Shown here in pieces: positions 21,647 to 33,354 of a stretch of 64,000 nucleotides of DNA. The stretch's first letter is position 1. Every line of letters starts with the position of its first letter. A program made the translations under genes and the position numbers. The notes under the pieces were generated by a model. It was not told the origin of the DNA. It was given only the letters and a program-made list of their open reading frames with translations, and made no database searches. Source of the DNA: Bretschneidera sinensis (taxonomy: Eukaryota > Streptophyta > Magnoliopsida > Brassicales > Akaniaceae); assembly GCA_023935145.1 (NCBI GenBank), contig CM043697.1, positions 51,916,001-51,980,000 of the forward strand. The letters run 5' to 3'.

Positions 21647-23338
21647 AAACAAGGTACAAAGTCTAGGCTGAAAGACTGTAAACATTAAAGCGCTGCTTGG
21701 GAGGCAACCCAATTCAACCGAAGCTGTGGAGGAGTCATTAACACAGATTTGCATTCTCTTTCTCTCTTCTATTTACGTTGGTTGATCTTTATATGTTATT
21801 TGTTTTGTGTGATTTTCGTAAATACCTTACCCATGTTTATATTCTATATTACATGCTTATTCTGATATACATTGAGGACAATGTATGATTTAAGTGTGGG
21901 AGAGGGATTTACATCTTTTTGAGTCATATCATTGCTTTTTAGGTTTTAGGGCCTCTTCCAACACAATGATGAAACTGATTCTTAATGGTTTTTAAAGAGT
22001 TTGAGCATACTTTTAAAGATAAAACAAGAAATGGAGTTAATTTGCTTATATTATAGTCATACTTGGAAATTGAAATTTTGATGCACATTAGCCTTGATTT
22101 GAGTAATCTGTTGCCTTAGAGTGAAGCATGGAGACATATTGAATGATACTTGCATAATCCCACAATATTTGTGAGTTTTTCGAGCCTTAAAATTGATTCA
22201 TTATGCATATCAATTCAAATTCTCTTCTGAGTGCATCTTGTGAATATAATGTTTTCTAGAACTTGCTTTTAAACCACTTGAGACGATCGTACATGTTCAG
22301 ATTTGGAGAAGACGGAGGCAAATTAGGATTTTACCACCATGACTAAATAGCCTTTAACCTGATCATGATTTGACCCCTAGATACCATTTTGAGCCTGAAT
22401 TAGCTTATTTTCTTCATTAACCCACATTCATTTACCCTTACGAACTTAAACACTTTACCTACCATTTTTCCTTGGAACTAGGGAGCTTGGATCTTGTTTA
22501 TATTGATTTGTAATGTGGAGATGGTGGAAAAGCATAAGTGTGGGGGAATTTCATATGGTTCTAAGGTGGTTGTTTCGGAAAAAAAAAAAAAAAAGAAAGA
22601 AGATAAAAGGAGTAATAGGAAGAAAAAAAAATTTGCTGTGTTTCAAAGAATACAAGTTCTGAAGAATTGGGAGAATTATGAGTCTTTAAAGCAAGCTGAA
22701 AGCCAAAGTGATTAAATCCACCCTATTGTGATGGAAACGTGGTACTTAATAATGATAATCTATTTATGACGTTATTGAATTCTTTCTAGTTCTAAGGAAA
22801 TTTTGTGACATCCTTTTTCTTCTTTCTTATGAAACCTTGACCCTTTAGCCCCATTACAACCCTTTCAAAGACCTCCTGATCCTTTGATGTTCTGTTTTTG
22901 ATGTGGAGAGTGGGTGCACAAGCAAGCCTATGGTTTAAACTGTTTTCACAAGTGATTGAGTAATTAGTATAGCTAGCACCACATTTAAATGAGTGAAAAC
23001 CAGAGTGATGCATTGTGAGAAGTAAAATTTGATACTATTTGTGCATTAACTCGAGGGTGGCATATTACACTTACTCTTGGCTGATTATTCACACACACAC
23101 ACTCAAAGTACGAATGTTATATAATCTTAATAACTCCGTAGCTTGTTTATTTGAGGTAAACTTGTGCTCTCCGTAGTTCTAAGGGATCTCTGAGACGTAA
23201 GTTGGAAGGATTAGAGTCATTTAATTTGTGTTATGTCATTGTGGTGTCATTTAGTTTATGTTGTTTCTCTTGAGATTCTACTAGGTTACATACTGTTGTT
23301 TTGCTAAGGGACTAGCCAAAGCTAAGTGTGGGGGAATT
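21647..23338 (+). other. A-plus 3' non-coding region and polypurine tract
   Basis: This 1.7-kb stretch has no credible gene. It contains three AAGTGTGGG purine tracts: near 21892, at about 22536, and at 23324-23338 abutting the LTR, where the last serves as the polypurine tract. A run of about 15 A lies near 22580. It is missing about 18 bases near 23175 compared with A3. Confidence 0.75.
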
Positions 23339-25213
23339 TGATAGGAACACTTTGTGTTACGTTTTTAATGCCTTTCCTACCCTATTTGGCTTTGTAATTC
23401 TCTTAACTTTGTTATTTTGAGCTTAGTTTCTTTTCTTAGTATTTAGAAAGCTTGTGAACGTGGGAATGGTAAAATAATGTGCTAAAATGAGTTTTCCTAG
23501 TTACTTTAGGAAATCTAAGTGGATTAAGAAAATAGTCTTATCATTCTAAGAAACTTTTCTAATTATGGAAACTTTCCTTATCTATTATTTTTTGATTTCT
23601 TTGTAGGGTTCCACCTTGGAATTATTTGGATGATGTGTCAAAACACAAGAGAATATTGGAGTCCATTAGTGACATGGGTATGTCCAACCTAACATGGGCT
23701 TGCACAACAAAAGATCACATAATCTCTTGTCAACTAAGCAAGGTGCAAGGTCCAAGCCCAAAGTGGATGAAGATTCGGATGCAACAGCCTACTGGATTTT
23801 GGCCCATCATAACAGGCCCAAACAATATCATTTTTGAGACTTTCTTAGGTCCAAATTGAAGTTCAAGACGTCTTCTTTCCAGCCCAACAAGTTTCAGCTC
23901 ATTTGGAGAGGTGTGGAAGAAGATATGACCGTTTGAATTCTACTAGTTGGGTCCTCCTGAAATTTCGGGATTGTATTCCTCTTTCTTACTTTTGGCCATT
24001 CCTTGATTCTTTGCATGTTTTAGGGATTGTTTCCTTGCATGTTTCATGGCTTGTTTTTAGCATTGTTTTCTTGCTTTTCCTAAGCTTAGAGGGTTGTTCT
24101 AAGCTCTATAAATAGGGTGTTTGTAAGCTGAAAGAGATCATCTTTTCTCTTGGAACCATCTCTACTCAAAATTCAAGAAGCAAAAGGCTAAAACACTCCA
24201 CCATTCCTTCTCCAATTGTGAGCACATTAGGACTTTTCCAAAATGTGTTCTCCTTCATCTATCATCATAGCCGTGAGGTTCATCACCATTAACATCTCAA
24301 GCTTCCTTGAGTGTGTTCAAGAAGTGTACCCCTTACGGCTATTCTTTTTAATTGTTTCAGCCTTGGATTCTTATGTTAGATATTATTATTAATTCAATGA
24401 GTTGGTTAATTTTCAGATTTATTCTTTAATGTTTTTGAATTGTTCATGATATGTAGACATATTAATTCATTACATATGTTGAATTTTCAGTTCTGTTATA
24501 TTGAAAACTTTGATATTGCAAATCATTGAAGCCATAATCGCACTTTCGATCACCTAATTGATCTGGAGTACGATTTAAAGTGGTAAAAGCTATGAACAAT
24601 AGCCAATGTTCTGGAAATTGCATGTTCTTTATCCATGGACTTTTTCATAGGAATAAGGAACATGTTATTGAATCATAATTGCTTTTGATCTTAATGATTT
24701 GTTTAAGTAATTGTAAGGATGCACTGAGTATTAACTTGATTGCTTAAACAAAATAACTAGCTGATGAACTTTTCCTAAGCTTAGTGATTATCTAAGAAGG
24801 AATTTATAAAGTGCATGATCTCTTTAGGCTTGCACTTTGATTCAATTCTGATATGTGATTGAGGCACGAATTCGTTGTCTACATTGAAACAATTTGATTA
24901 GTCATTTAACAAACTTGATTTTTTGAATTGTGAGAGAAAATGATCAATTGTAAATAATTGTTCTTTAATTTCCTTAGTAAAATTAGTAAAAAGAAAAATC
25001 AGATCATGAAAACCCCCTAATGTGTAATGTTAATAGATGTAGATTTATATTTGTTTATAAACTACTAATTAAACCAATCAAATCATTTATTATTATTTTT
25101 ATGACTCTTTAGTACAGAGTACCCGCAATCCCAGGCTAATAACGATACCCTACTAATCACTTTACTACAATCTTCTGCAGGGTTTGTTGATGACCGAAAT
25201 AAACGGTCTATCA
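23339..25213 (+). repeat. LTR-A copy 1 (3' LTR of A-plus)
   Basis: This 1875-bp LTR runs TGATAGGAAC to GGTCTATCA. The TATA box TATAAATA is at 24107-24114. Private or semi-private variants include GGCTAAAACAC near 24190, GATGAACTTTT near 24775, CTAATGTGTAATG near 25017 and AGTACAGAG near 25112. These are shared with LTR-A copy 2 only, which is the key to the recombination history. Confidence 0.93.
24107..24114 (+). promoter_or_regulatory. TATA box of LTR-A copy 1
   Basis: TATAAATA in an AAGCTCTATAAATAGGG context is conserved in every LTR-A copy. Transcription would start some 25-35 bases downstream, cross about 1.1 kb of R/U5, and run into the reversed LTR-A fragment and antisense family B gag rather than into family A gag. 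Confidence 0.65.
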
Positions 25214-25481
25214 ATTCCCTACAAAGAAATCAGAAAATAATAGATAAGGAAAGTTTGCATAATTAGAAAAGTTTCTTAGAATGATAAGACTATTTTCTCA
25301 ATCCACTTAAATTTCCTAAAGTAACTAGGAAAACTCATTTTAGCACCTTATTTTACCATTCTCACGTTCACAAGCTTTCTAAATACTAAGAAACGAAGCT
25401 CAAAATAACAAAGTTAAGAGAATTACAAAGCCAAATTGGGTAGGAAAGGTATTAAAAACATAATACAAAGTGTTCCTATCA
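25214..25481 (-). repeat. Outer 268 bp of the A-minus 5' LTR
   Basis: On the minus strand this is the first 268 bp of LTR-A, ending TGTTCCTATCA on the plus strand. It is followed by ACAAC (25482-25486), the counterpart of ACAGC at 5645-5649. It is the true far end of A-minus. Identical pieces occur at 31014-31281 and 54993-55260 as part of the compound units. Confidence 0.88.
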
Positions 25482-25486
25482 ACAAC

Positions 25487-26309
25487 TATGTGCACCATAT
25501 CTTCTAACTCCATATAATGATGCAATTCCATCGAATTAGCAATTTATAGGTTCAAACCAGCCGAGAACCTAGCCATAGTAACCTCTCGGTCCTCCTCTAC
25601 ATTTGCTCGGATCATAGCTATTTCCATCTCTTTATAATAATCCTCCACACTCCGACTACCTTGTGTAAGACTTTGCAATTTTGGGTACAACTCACGGTAG
25701 TAATGGCTTGGAACAAACCGTTTCCTCATCACGGTTTTCATCTCCTCCCAAGTCTCTATTGGACGCTCTCTATTTCTCCTCCTGTTTAACACTAGCTGAT
25801 CCTACCAAACAATTGCATAGTCAAAAAATTCAAAAGGCCACAAGTTTAACCTTTTAAAGCTCGGAATAATTATGGCAATCAAATACTAATCCTATCTTCT
25901 TCTCCCACTCAAGGTAAGCTTCAAGATCGTTTTTGCCTTGAAACGATGGAATCTTCATCTTAATACTACCCAAGTTATTATCTTCCCGATTCCTAGCTTC
26001 TCTACATCGACCACCAAATCTCCTATGGCTAACAACTGATTCCAGATCAACTTCTTCATCAAATCCATTCCCATAATACTCTTCATCTTCAAATCTCTCT
26101 CCCTTAGGTTGAACTCTCTCCCTCCTACGTACATTAGGAGCGTTTTGTTGCTGCCCCACATGCGCATTCTCTACTCAAACTATCCGCTCCTGTTCCATCT
26201 CCGTTCTCAATACTTTCCTCATCTCACCCATTAAAGCCTCCATGAGCAACTTCGGATCACCCTCTCCCGACATATCTCCAGAATTATTTTTGTTCTTGTT
26301 ATCTGACAT
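25487..26309 (-). pseudogene. B1 Gag N-terminal half (family B, minus strand), unit copy 1
   Basis: The gag ATG is at 26309 (reads ATGTCAGATAACAAG). Frames at 25854-26159 and 25544-25792 show the Gag core: [87 protein letters not shown]. Stops and at least one frameshift break it, including one next to the position of residue 45. It is the 5' part of the gag that resumes at 5649, the two being split by A-minus. Confidence 0.87.
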
Positions 26310-26773
26310 GTTTGCTGCAAAAACAAAGTTAGAGAAAAAAAAAGAGGAACAAAAGGACCTCACACACTCCCTCATGTGTTTCACTCAAAGAATGAGTCAC
26401 TCAAATTCATTCGTGTTTTCACATAAATATCAGATTGGCTTTTACCCTCTTATGTGCTCACCACTCTCACCTTTTTCCACTCGTAATAATCCTCTATAAG
26501 TTCTTATCAAACTAACCGAATAAGTATCAAAGTTTCCAACAACAATTCACCAATAACTCACAAAGAAATTCAGATTTAAAGGCTAGAATACAAGGAAAAA
26601 AAGATGAGAAATTGAAACAAGAATTGAAATGAATGAATCTAAATATCACACACATTTTTTTCACGTTTTTTTTAAACTGGAAATTCGTTCCTTTTTTTTA
26701 CATTTTTATTTTTATTTTTTTATGAATCAAAACAAAAGATAAGCAAACGTGCAACTAGAAGGCTCTGATACCA
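26310..26773 (-). other. B1 leader with intron-like segment and primer site, unit copy 1
   Basis: The primer site (26761-26773) reads TGGTATCAGAGCC on the minus strand, a perfect match to the tRNA-iMet type. Between it and gag is a leader of about 450 bp, rich in A/T runs. It includes an intron-like segment (26315-26748, GTTTGCTTATC... to TTTTTGCAG on the minus strand) that is absent from U1. The base before the donor is C rather than G here. No ORF is credible in it. Confidence 0.7.
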
Positions 26774-26775
26774 AC

Positions 26776-27554
26776 TGATATGATCCATGCCAAGAACTAA
26801 AAAATTGATGGATCAAGAAGACTTTCAAGATCGTCTAGAAGCAGATTTATGTGAGATCACGACCTGTTGCTTATATTGAAGCAAAAACCTTGGTATAATG
26901 AAGATACCACAATCAATTATGGAAGGATTGATTGATAAGTCGAAGATGAACGCCACAGAAACTCTGATAAGTTCAGAAGTTCTAAAAGAACCAAAGAGAA
27001 ATTTCTCTCCAAAAGTATGAATCAAATCTGAATTGTGTTATTCAAAAAGCCAATGGCTATTTAAATACATGAGAATTCGTAACTAATTAGAAAAAGGAAA
27101 ACTAAGAAATAAGAAATAAACCTAAACAGAATTCTGGTAGGAATAGGAAACTACAAAATAGGAAATAAACCTGAATAGAATTCTGGTAACCTAAAATCCA
27201 AATAAAGAAAGTACCTAACTTGGCATGCAAGCCTATATGCAACAATTAAATTCAGAAGGAAACAATTAAGAAAAGGTGCAAGGTGCAAGCCCCAAGTGGA
27301 AGAAGATTCAGATGCAACAGCCTGCTAGATTTTGGCCCATCATAATAGGCCAAAACGATATCCTTTTAGAAACTTTTTTAGGTCTAAATTGAAGTTCAAG
27401 ACGTCCTCTTTCCATTCCAATAAGTTTCAGCCCATTCGGAGTTGCGGGCAAGAAGATATGACTATTTTAATTCTGGTTATTGGGTCCTCCCGAAATTCCA
27501 AAGTGGAAGTTCCCTTGGATCATGGAAACCCATCCTTGTGGATCATGTATAGCA
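26776..27554 (-). repeat. LTR-B, left arm of inverted repeat, unit copy 1
   Basis: This minus-strand LTR of about 779 bp carries one copy of the 54-bp repeat near its 3' end. It belongs to B1 as its 5' LTR, yet upstream of it is a pol tail (27555-27680) rather than host DNA, as in the U1/U2 array. The 5' boundary is inferred. Confidence 0.75.
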
Positions 27555-27680
27555 TTATCCTTGGGCCCCCGGTTCTTAGCCACAATATGTTGAATAAGCC
27601 AATTGAGAGTTTTCTTGAACCATTTAGCTCGGGCCCTTATAACTGGACCAGTTGGAACTTGAATAAACCGTTTAGCTCAG

Positions 27681-27882
27681 GTGATGAGGGCACGACTAAC
27701 AAATGGGAGGCAGATCCTATTCAAGTTCCAATTGGTCAAGTTACAAGAGCTCAAGCTAAACGGTTTATTCAAGTTCCAATTGGTCCAGTTATAAGGGCCC
27801 GAGTTAAACGGTTCAAGAAAACTCTCAATTGGCTTATTCAACATATTTGGGCTAAGAACCATCTTTGGGGGCCCAAGGATAA
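27681..27882 (+). pseudogene. Family B pol tail, right arm, unit copy 1
   Basis: The tail starts abruptly at GTGATGAGGG and encodes [28 protein letters not shown], then the second 16-residue repeat and [18 protein letters not shown]. It continues in frame into the LTR to a TAA at 27968. An open frame of 212 codons (27332-27970) spans the arm junction by chance, because the left arm is antisense sequence. Confidence 0.75.
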
Positions 27883-28705
27883 TGCTATACATGATCCACA
27901 AGGATGGGTTTCCATGATTCAAGGGAATTTCCACTTTGGAATTTCGGGAGGACCCAAAGAACATAATTAAAATGGTCATATCTTCTTGCTCGCAACTCTA
28001 AATGGACTGAAACTTATTAGGATGGAAAGATGACGTCTTGGCACTCAATTTTGACCTAAGAAAGTTTCGAAAAGGATATTTTTTGGGTATGGTATGATAG
28101 GCCGAAATCCAGTAGGCTGTTGCATCCAAATCTACGTTGGGCTTGCACCTTTTCTTAATTGTTTCCTTCTAAATTTAATTGTTGCATTATAAGACTTGCA
28201 TGCCAAGTTAAGTACTTTCCTTATTTGAATTTTAGGTTACCAAAATTTTATTTAGGTTTAGTTCCTATTTCGTAGTTTCCTATTCCTACCAGAATTCTGT
28301 TTAGGTTTATTTCCTATTTTTTTAGTTTTCCTTTTTCTATTTGGTTACGAATTCTCATGTATTTAAATAGCTATTGGCTTTTGGAATAAGACAATTCAGA
28401 TTCGATTCATACTTTCAGAGAGAAATTTCTCTTTGGTTCTTTTAGAACTTCTGAACTTATCGGAGTTTCCGTGGCGTTCATCTTCGACTTATCAATCAAT
28501 CCTTCCATAATTGATTGTGGTGTCTTCATTATACCAAGGTTCTTGCTTCGATATAAGCAACGAGTCGCGGTCTCAGTCTTCATTATACCAAGGTTCTTGC
28601 TTCAATATAAGCAACGGGTCGCGGTCTCACATAAATCTGCTTCTAGACGATCTTGGAGGTCTTCTTGATCCATAAATTTCTTAGTTCTTGGCGTGGATCA
28701 TATTA
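27883..28705 (+). repeat. LTR-B, right arm, unit copy 1
   Basis: This 823-bp plus-strand LTR has a TATTTAAATA candidate TATA box at 28360-28369 and two copies of the 54-bp repeat. The end reads CATATTA (mutated CATATCA), followed by the primer site 28708-28720 (one change from TGGTATCAGAGCC). Confidence 0.78.
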
Positions 28706-29134
28706 GTTAGTATCAGAGCCTTTTAGTTGCAGGTTTGCTTATCTTTTGTTTTGATTCATAAAAAAAAAAATAGTGAAAAAAACAAAATTGGAAAAAAAAA
28801 AGAAGAATAAATTTCCAGTTTAGAAAAAAAAACGTGAAAAAAAAGAAAAGTGTGTAATATTTAGATTCAATCCTTATTTCTGAATTTCTTTGTGAGTTAT
28901 TGGTGAATTATTGCTGGAAACTTTGATACTTGTTCGGTTAGTTTGATAAAAACCTATAGAGGATTATTACGAGTGGAAAAAGGCAAGAGTGGTGAGTACG
29001 TAAAAGGGGAAAAGCCAATCTGATTTTTGTGTGAAAACACAAGTGAAATTGAGTGACTAATTCTTTTAGTGAAACACGTGAGGGAGTTTGTGAGGTCTTT
29101 TTTTTTTCTAACGTTATTTTTGCAGCAAACATGT
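28706..29134 (+). other. Family B leader with intron-like segment, right arm, unit copy 1
   Basis: The order is primer site, TTTTAGTTGCAG, then a 393-bp intron-like segment (28733-29125) starting GTTTGC and ending TTTTTGCAG, then CAAACATGT. The gag start codon (29131-29133) is retained. LTR-A copy 2 begins immediately after CATGT, so this gag is cut after its first codon. Confidence 0.72.
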
Positions 29135-31013
29135 TGATAGGAACACTTTGTGTTACGTTTTTAATGCCTTTCCTACCCTATTTGGCTTTGTAATTCTCTT
29201 AACTTTGTTATTTTGAGCTTAGTTTCTTTTCTTAGTATTTAGAAAGCTTGTGAACGTGGGAATGGTAAAATAAGGTGCTAAAATGAGTTTTCCTAGTTAC
29301 TTTAGGAAATCTAAGTGGATTAAGAAAATAGTCTTATCATTCTAAAAAAAAAACTTTTCTAATTATGGAAACTTTCCTTATCTATTATTTTCTGATTTCT
29401 TTGTAGGGTTCCACCTTGGAATTATTTGGATGATGTGTCAAAACACAAGAGAATATTGGAGTCCATTAGTGACATGGGTATGTCCAACCTAACATGGGCT
29501 TGCACAACAAAAGATCACATAATCTCTTGTCAACTAAGCAAGGTGCAAGGTCCAAGCCCAAAGTGGATGAAGATTCGGATGCAACAGCCTACTGGATTTT
29601 GGCCCATCATAACAGGCCCAAACAATATCATTTTTGAGACTTTCTTAGGTCCAAATTGAAGTTCAAGACGTCTTCTTTCCAGCCCAACAAGTTTCAGCTC
29701 ATTTGGAGAGGTGTGGAAGAAGATATGACCGTTTGAATTCTACTAGTTGGGTCCTCCTGAAATTTCGGGATTGTATTCCTCTTTCTTACTTTTGGCCATT
29801 CCTTGATTCTTTGCATGTTTTAGGGATTGTTTCCTTGCATGTTTCATGGCTTGTTTTTAGCATTGTTTTCTTGCTTTTCCTAAGCTTAGAGGGTTGTTCT
29901 AAGCTCTATAAATAGGGTGTTTGTAAGCTGAAAGAGATCATCTTTTCTCTTGGAACCATCTCTACTCAAAATTCAAGAAGCAAAAGGCTAAAACACTCCA
30001 CCATTCCTTCTCCAATTGTGAGCACATTAGGACTTTTCCAAAATGTGTTCTCCTTCATCTATCATCATAGCCGTGAGGTTCATCACCATTAACATCTCAA
30101 GCTTCCTTGAGTGTGTTCAAGAAGTGTACCCCTTACAGCTATTCTTTTTAATTGTTTCAGCCTTGGATTCTTATGTTAGATATTATTATTAATTCAATGA
30201 GTTGGTTAATTTTCAGATTTATTCTTTAATGTTTTTGAATTGTTCATGATATGTAGACATATTAATTCATTACATATGTTGAATTTTCAGTTCTGTTATA
30301 TTGAAAACTTTGATATTGCAAATCATTGAAGCCATAATCGCACTTTCGATCACCTAATTGATCTGGAGTACGATTTAAAGTGGTAAAAGCTATGAACAAT
30401 AGCCAATGTTCTGGAAATTGCATGTTCTTTATCCATGGACTTTTTCATAGGAATAAGGAACATGTTATTGAATCATAATTGCTTTTGATCTTAATGATTT
30501 GTTTAAGTAATTGTAAGGATGCACTGAGTATTAACTTGATTGCTTAAACAAAATAACTAGCTGATGAACTTTTCCTAAGCTTAGTGATTATCTAAGAAGG
30601 AATTTATAAAGTGCATGATCTCTTTAGGCTTGCACTTTGATTCAATTCTGATATGTGATTGAGGCACGAATTCGTTGTCTACATTGAAACAATTTGATTA
30701 GTCATTTAACAAACTTGATTTTTTGAATTGTGAGAGAAAATGATCAATTGTAAATAATTGTTCTTTAATTTCCTTAGTAAAATTAGTAAAAAGAAAAATC
30801 AGATCATGAAAACCCCCTAATGTGTAATGTTAATAGATGTAGATTTATATTTGTTTATAAACTACTAATTAAACCAATCAAATCATTTATTATTATTTTT
30901 ATGACTCTTTAGTACAGAGTACCCGCAATCCCAGGCCAATAACGATACCCTACTAATCACTTTACTACAATCTTCTGCAGGGTTTGTTGATGACCGAAAT
31001 AAACGGTCTATCA
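29135..31013 (+). repeat. LTR-A copy 2 (chimeric)
   Basis: This 1879-bp LTR has its TATA box at 29907-29914. Its 5' junction (CATGT/TGATAGG) is the A3-type junction, and its 3' junction (CTATCA/ATTCCCTAC) is the A-plus-type junction. Internal variants switch accordingly: the long A-run near 29346 matches copies 3 and 4, while GGCTAAAACAC near 29989 and all later diagnostic sites match copy 1. The exchange lies between about 29391 and 29989. Confidence 0.92.
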
Positions 31014-31281
31014 ATTCCCTACAAAGAAATCAGAAAATAATAGATAAGGAAAGTTTGCATAATTAGAAAAGTTTCTTAGAATGATAAGACTATTTTCTCA
31101 ATCCACTTAAATTTCCTAAAGTAACTAGGAAAACTCATTTTAGCACCTTATTTTACCATTCTCACGTTCACAAGCTTTCTAAATACTAAGAAACGAAGCT
31201 CAAAATAACAAAGTTAAGAGAATTACAAAGCCAAATTGGGTAGGAAAGGTATTAAAAACATAATACAAAGTGTTCCTATCA
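31014..31281 (-). repeat. LTR-A outer fragment, unit copy 2
   Basis: This is the same 268-bp reversed LTR-A end as at 25214-25481. It is followed by ACAAC and antisense family B gag, confirming that unit copy 2 is a duplication of the whole A-minus/B1 junction. Confidence 0.9.
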
Positions 31282-31286
31282 ACAAC

Positions 31287-32109
31287 TATGTGCACCATAT
31301 CTTCTAACTCCATATAATGATGCAATTCCATCGAATTAGCAATTTATAGGTTCAAACCAGCCGAGAACCTAGCCATAGTAACCTCTCGGTCCTCCTCTAC
31401 ATTTGCTCGGATCATAGCTATTTCCATCTCTTTATAATAATCCTCCACACTCCGACTACCTTGTGTAAGACTTTGCAATTTTGGGTACAACTCACGGTAG
31501 TAATGGCTTGGAACAAACCGTTTCCTCATCACGGTTTTCATCTCCTCCCAAGTCTCTATTGGACGCTCTCTATTTCTCCTCCTGTTTAACACTAGCTGAT
31601 CCTACCAAACAATTGCATAGTCAAAAAATTCAAAAGGCCACAAGTTTAACCTTTTAAAGCTCGGAATAATTATGGCAATCAAATACTAATCCTATCTTCT
31701 TCTCCCACTCAAGGTAAGCTTCAAGATCGTTTTTGCCTTGAAACGATGGAATCTTCATCTTAATACTACCCAAGTTATTATCTTCCCGATTCCTAGCTTC
31801 TCTACATCGACCACCAAATCTCCTATGGCTAACAACTGATTCCAGATCAACTTCTTCATCAAATCCATTCCCATAATACTCTTCATCTTCAAATCTCTCT
31901 CCCTTAGGTTGAACTCTCTCCCTCCTACGTACATTAGGAGCGTTTTGTTGCTGCCCCACATGCGCATTCTCTACTCAAACTATCCGCTCCTGTTCCATCT
32001 CCGTTCTCAATACTTTCCTCATCTCACCCATTAAAGCCTCCATGAGCAACTTCGGATCACCCTCTCCCGACATATCTCCAGAATTATTTTTGTTCTTGTT
32101 ATCTGACAT
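31287..32109 (-). pseudogene. B1 Gag N-terminal half, unit copy 2
   Basis: This is a duplicate of 25487-26309 with the same stops and frameshifts (frames 31654-31959 and 31344-31592; ATG at 32109). Sharing of all its defects shows that it was copied after decay, not mobilised separately. Confidence 0.88.
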
Positions 32110-32575
32110 GTTTGCTGCAAAAACAAAGTTAGAGAAAAAAAAAGAGGAACAAAAGGACCTCACACACTCCCTCATGTGTTTCACTCAAAGAATGAGTCAC
32201 TCAAATTCATTCGTGTTTTCACATAAATATCAGATTGGCTTTTACCCTCTTATGTGCTCACCACTCTCACCTTTTTCCACTCGTAATAATCCTCTATAAG
32301 TTCTTATCAAACTAACCGAATAAGTATCAAAGTTTCCAACAACAATTCACCAATAACTCACAAAGAAATTCAGATTTAAAGGCTAGAATACAAGGAAAAA
32401 AAGATGAGAAATTGAAACAAGAATTGAAATGAATGAATCTAAATATCACACACATTTTTTTCACGTTTTTTTTAAACTGGAAATTCGTTCCTTTTTTTTA
32501 CATTTTTATTTTTATTTTTTTATGAATCAAAACAAAAGATAAGCAAACGTGCAACTAGAAGGCTCTGATACCAAC

Positions 32576-33354
32576 TGATATGATCCATGCCAAGAACTAA
32601 AAAATTGATGGATCAAGAAGACTTTCAAGATCGTCTAGAAGCAGATTTATGTGAGATCACGACCTGTTGCTTATATTGAAGCAAAAACCTTGGTATAATG
32701 AAGATACCACAATCAATTATGGAAGGATTGATTGATAAGTCGAAGATGAACGCCACAGAAACTCTGATAAGTTCAGAAGTTCTAAAAGAACCAAAGAGAA
32801 ATTTCTCTCCAAAAGTATGAATCAAATCTGAATTGTGTTATTCAAAAAGCCAATGGCTATTTAAATACATGAGAATTCGTAACTAATTAGAAAAAGGAAA
32901 ACTAAGAAATAAGAAATAAACCTAAACAGAATTCTGGTAGGAATAGGAAACTACAAAATAGGAAATAAACCTGAATAGAATTCTGGTAACCTAAAATCCA
33001 AATAAAGAAAGTACCTAACTTGGCATGCAAGCCTATATGCAACAATTAAATTCAGAAGGAAACAATTAAGAAAAGGTGCAAGGTGCAAGCCCCAAGTGGA
33101 AGAAGATTCAGATGCAACAGCCTGCTAGATTTTGGCCCATCATAATAGGCCAAAACGATATCCTTTTAGAAACTTTTTTAGGTCTAAATTGAAGTTCAAG
33201 ACGTCCTCTTTCCATTCCAATAAGTTTCAGCCCATTCGGAGTTGCGGGCAAGAAGATATGACTATTTTAATTCTGGTTATTGGGTCCTCCCGAAATTCCA
33301 AAGTGGAAGTTCCCTTGGATCATGGAAACCCATCCTTGTGGATCATGTATAGCA
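32576..33354 (-). repeat. LTR-B, left arm, unit copy 2
   Basis: This is a copy of 26776-27554, with its primer site at 32561-32573. It carries a single 54-bp repeat. Confidence 0.77.

Larger units (their letters stand above)
16214..25213 (+). mobile_element. Family A element A-plus, 5'-truncated, nested in the LTR of A-minus
   Basis: A-plus lacks its own 5' LTR, primer site and first ~45 Gag residues. It runs from Gag to a complete 3' LTR ending at 25213. The next bases (ATTCC-CTACAAAG) are the outer part of the A-minus 5' LTR in reverse orientation. A-plus therefore inserted into that LTR, and a later deletion joined A-plus gag to the LTR at about 16213. This explains how pieces of one LTR now lie 9 kb apart. 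Confidence 0.8.
23339..29134. repeat. 5.8-kb compound unit, tandem copy 1
   Basis: The unit consists of LTR-A (plus), 268-bp LTR-A end (minus), B gag/leader/LTR/tail (minus), then B tail/LTR/leader (plus). It is repeated head to tail at 29135-34935 with only scattered single-base and homopolymer differences. Spacing between LTR starts is 5796 and 5801 bp. A third, older copy without the first part of its LTR-A occupies 53785-58918. Confidence 0.9.
25482..29134. repeat. Family B tail-to-tail inverted repeat, unit copy 1
   Basis: The left arm (minus B, down to 27680) and right arm (plus B, from 27754) face each other across a spacer of about 73 bp (27681-27753). Pairing sequence covers tail, LTR-B and leader, about 1.4 kb per arm. 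The arms are imperfect: the left LTR has one 54-bp repeat and the right has two, and the leader A-runs differ. The left arm extends further into antisense gag, whose sense partner was displaced by LTR-A insertion at 29135. Confidence 0.85.

Noticed and set aside
23626..24115. Repeated ORFs of 77 and 70 codons in every LTR-A
   Set aside because: They lie in the LTR U3, have no recognisable domain, and recur only because the LTR is repeated. The first overlaps the module shared antisense with LTR-B.
27332..27970. 212-codon ORF across the inverted-repeat centre (also 33132-33770 and 57111-57755)
   Set aside because: The first half is antisense LTR-B and pol tail, the second half sense tail. The frame is open by chance at the junction, and its three copies are duplicates, so repetition is not evidence of selection.
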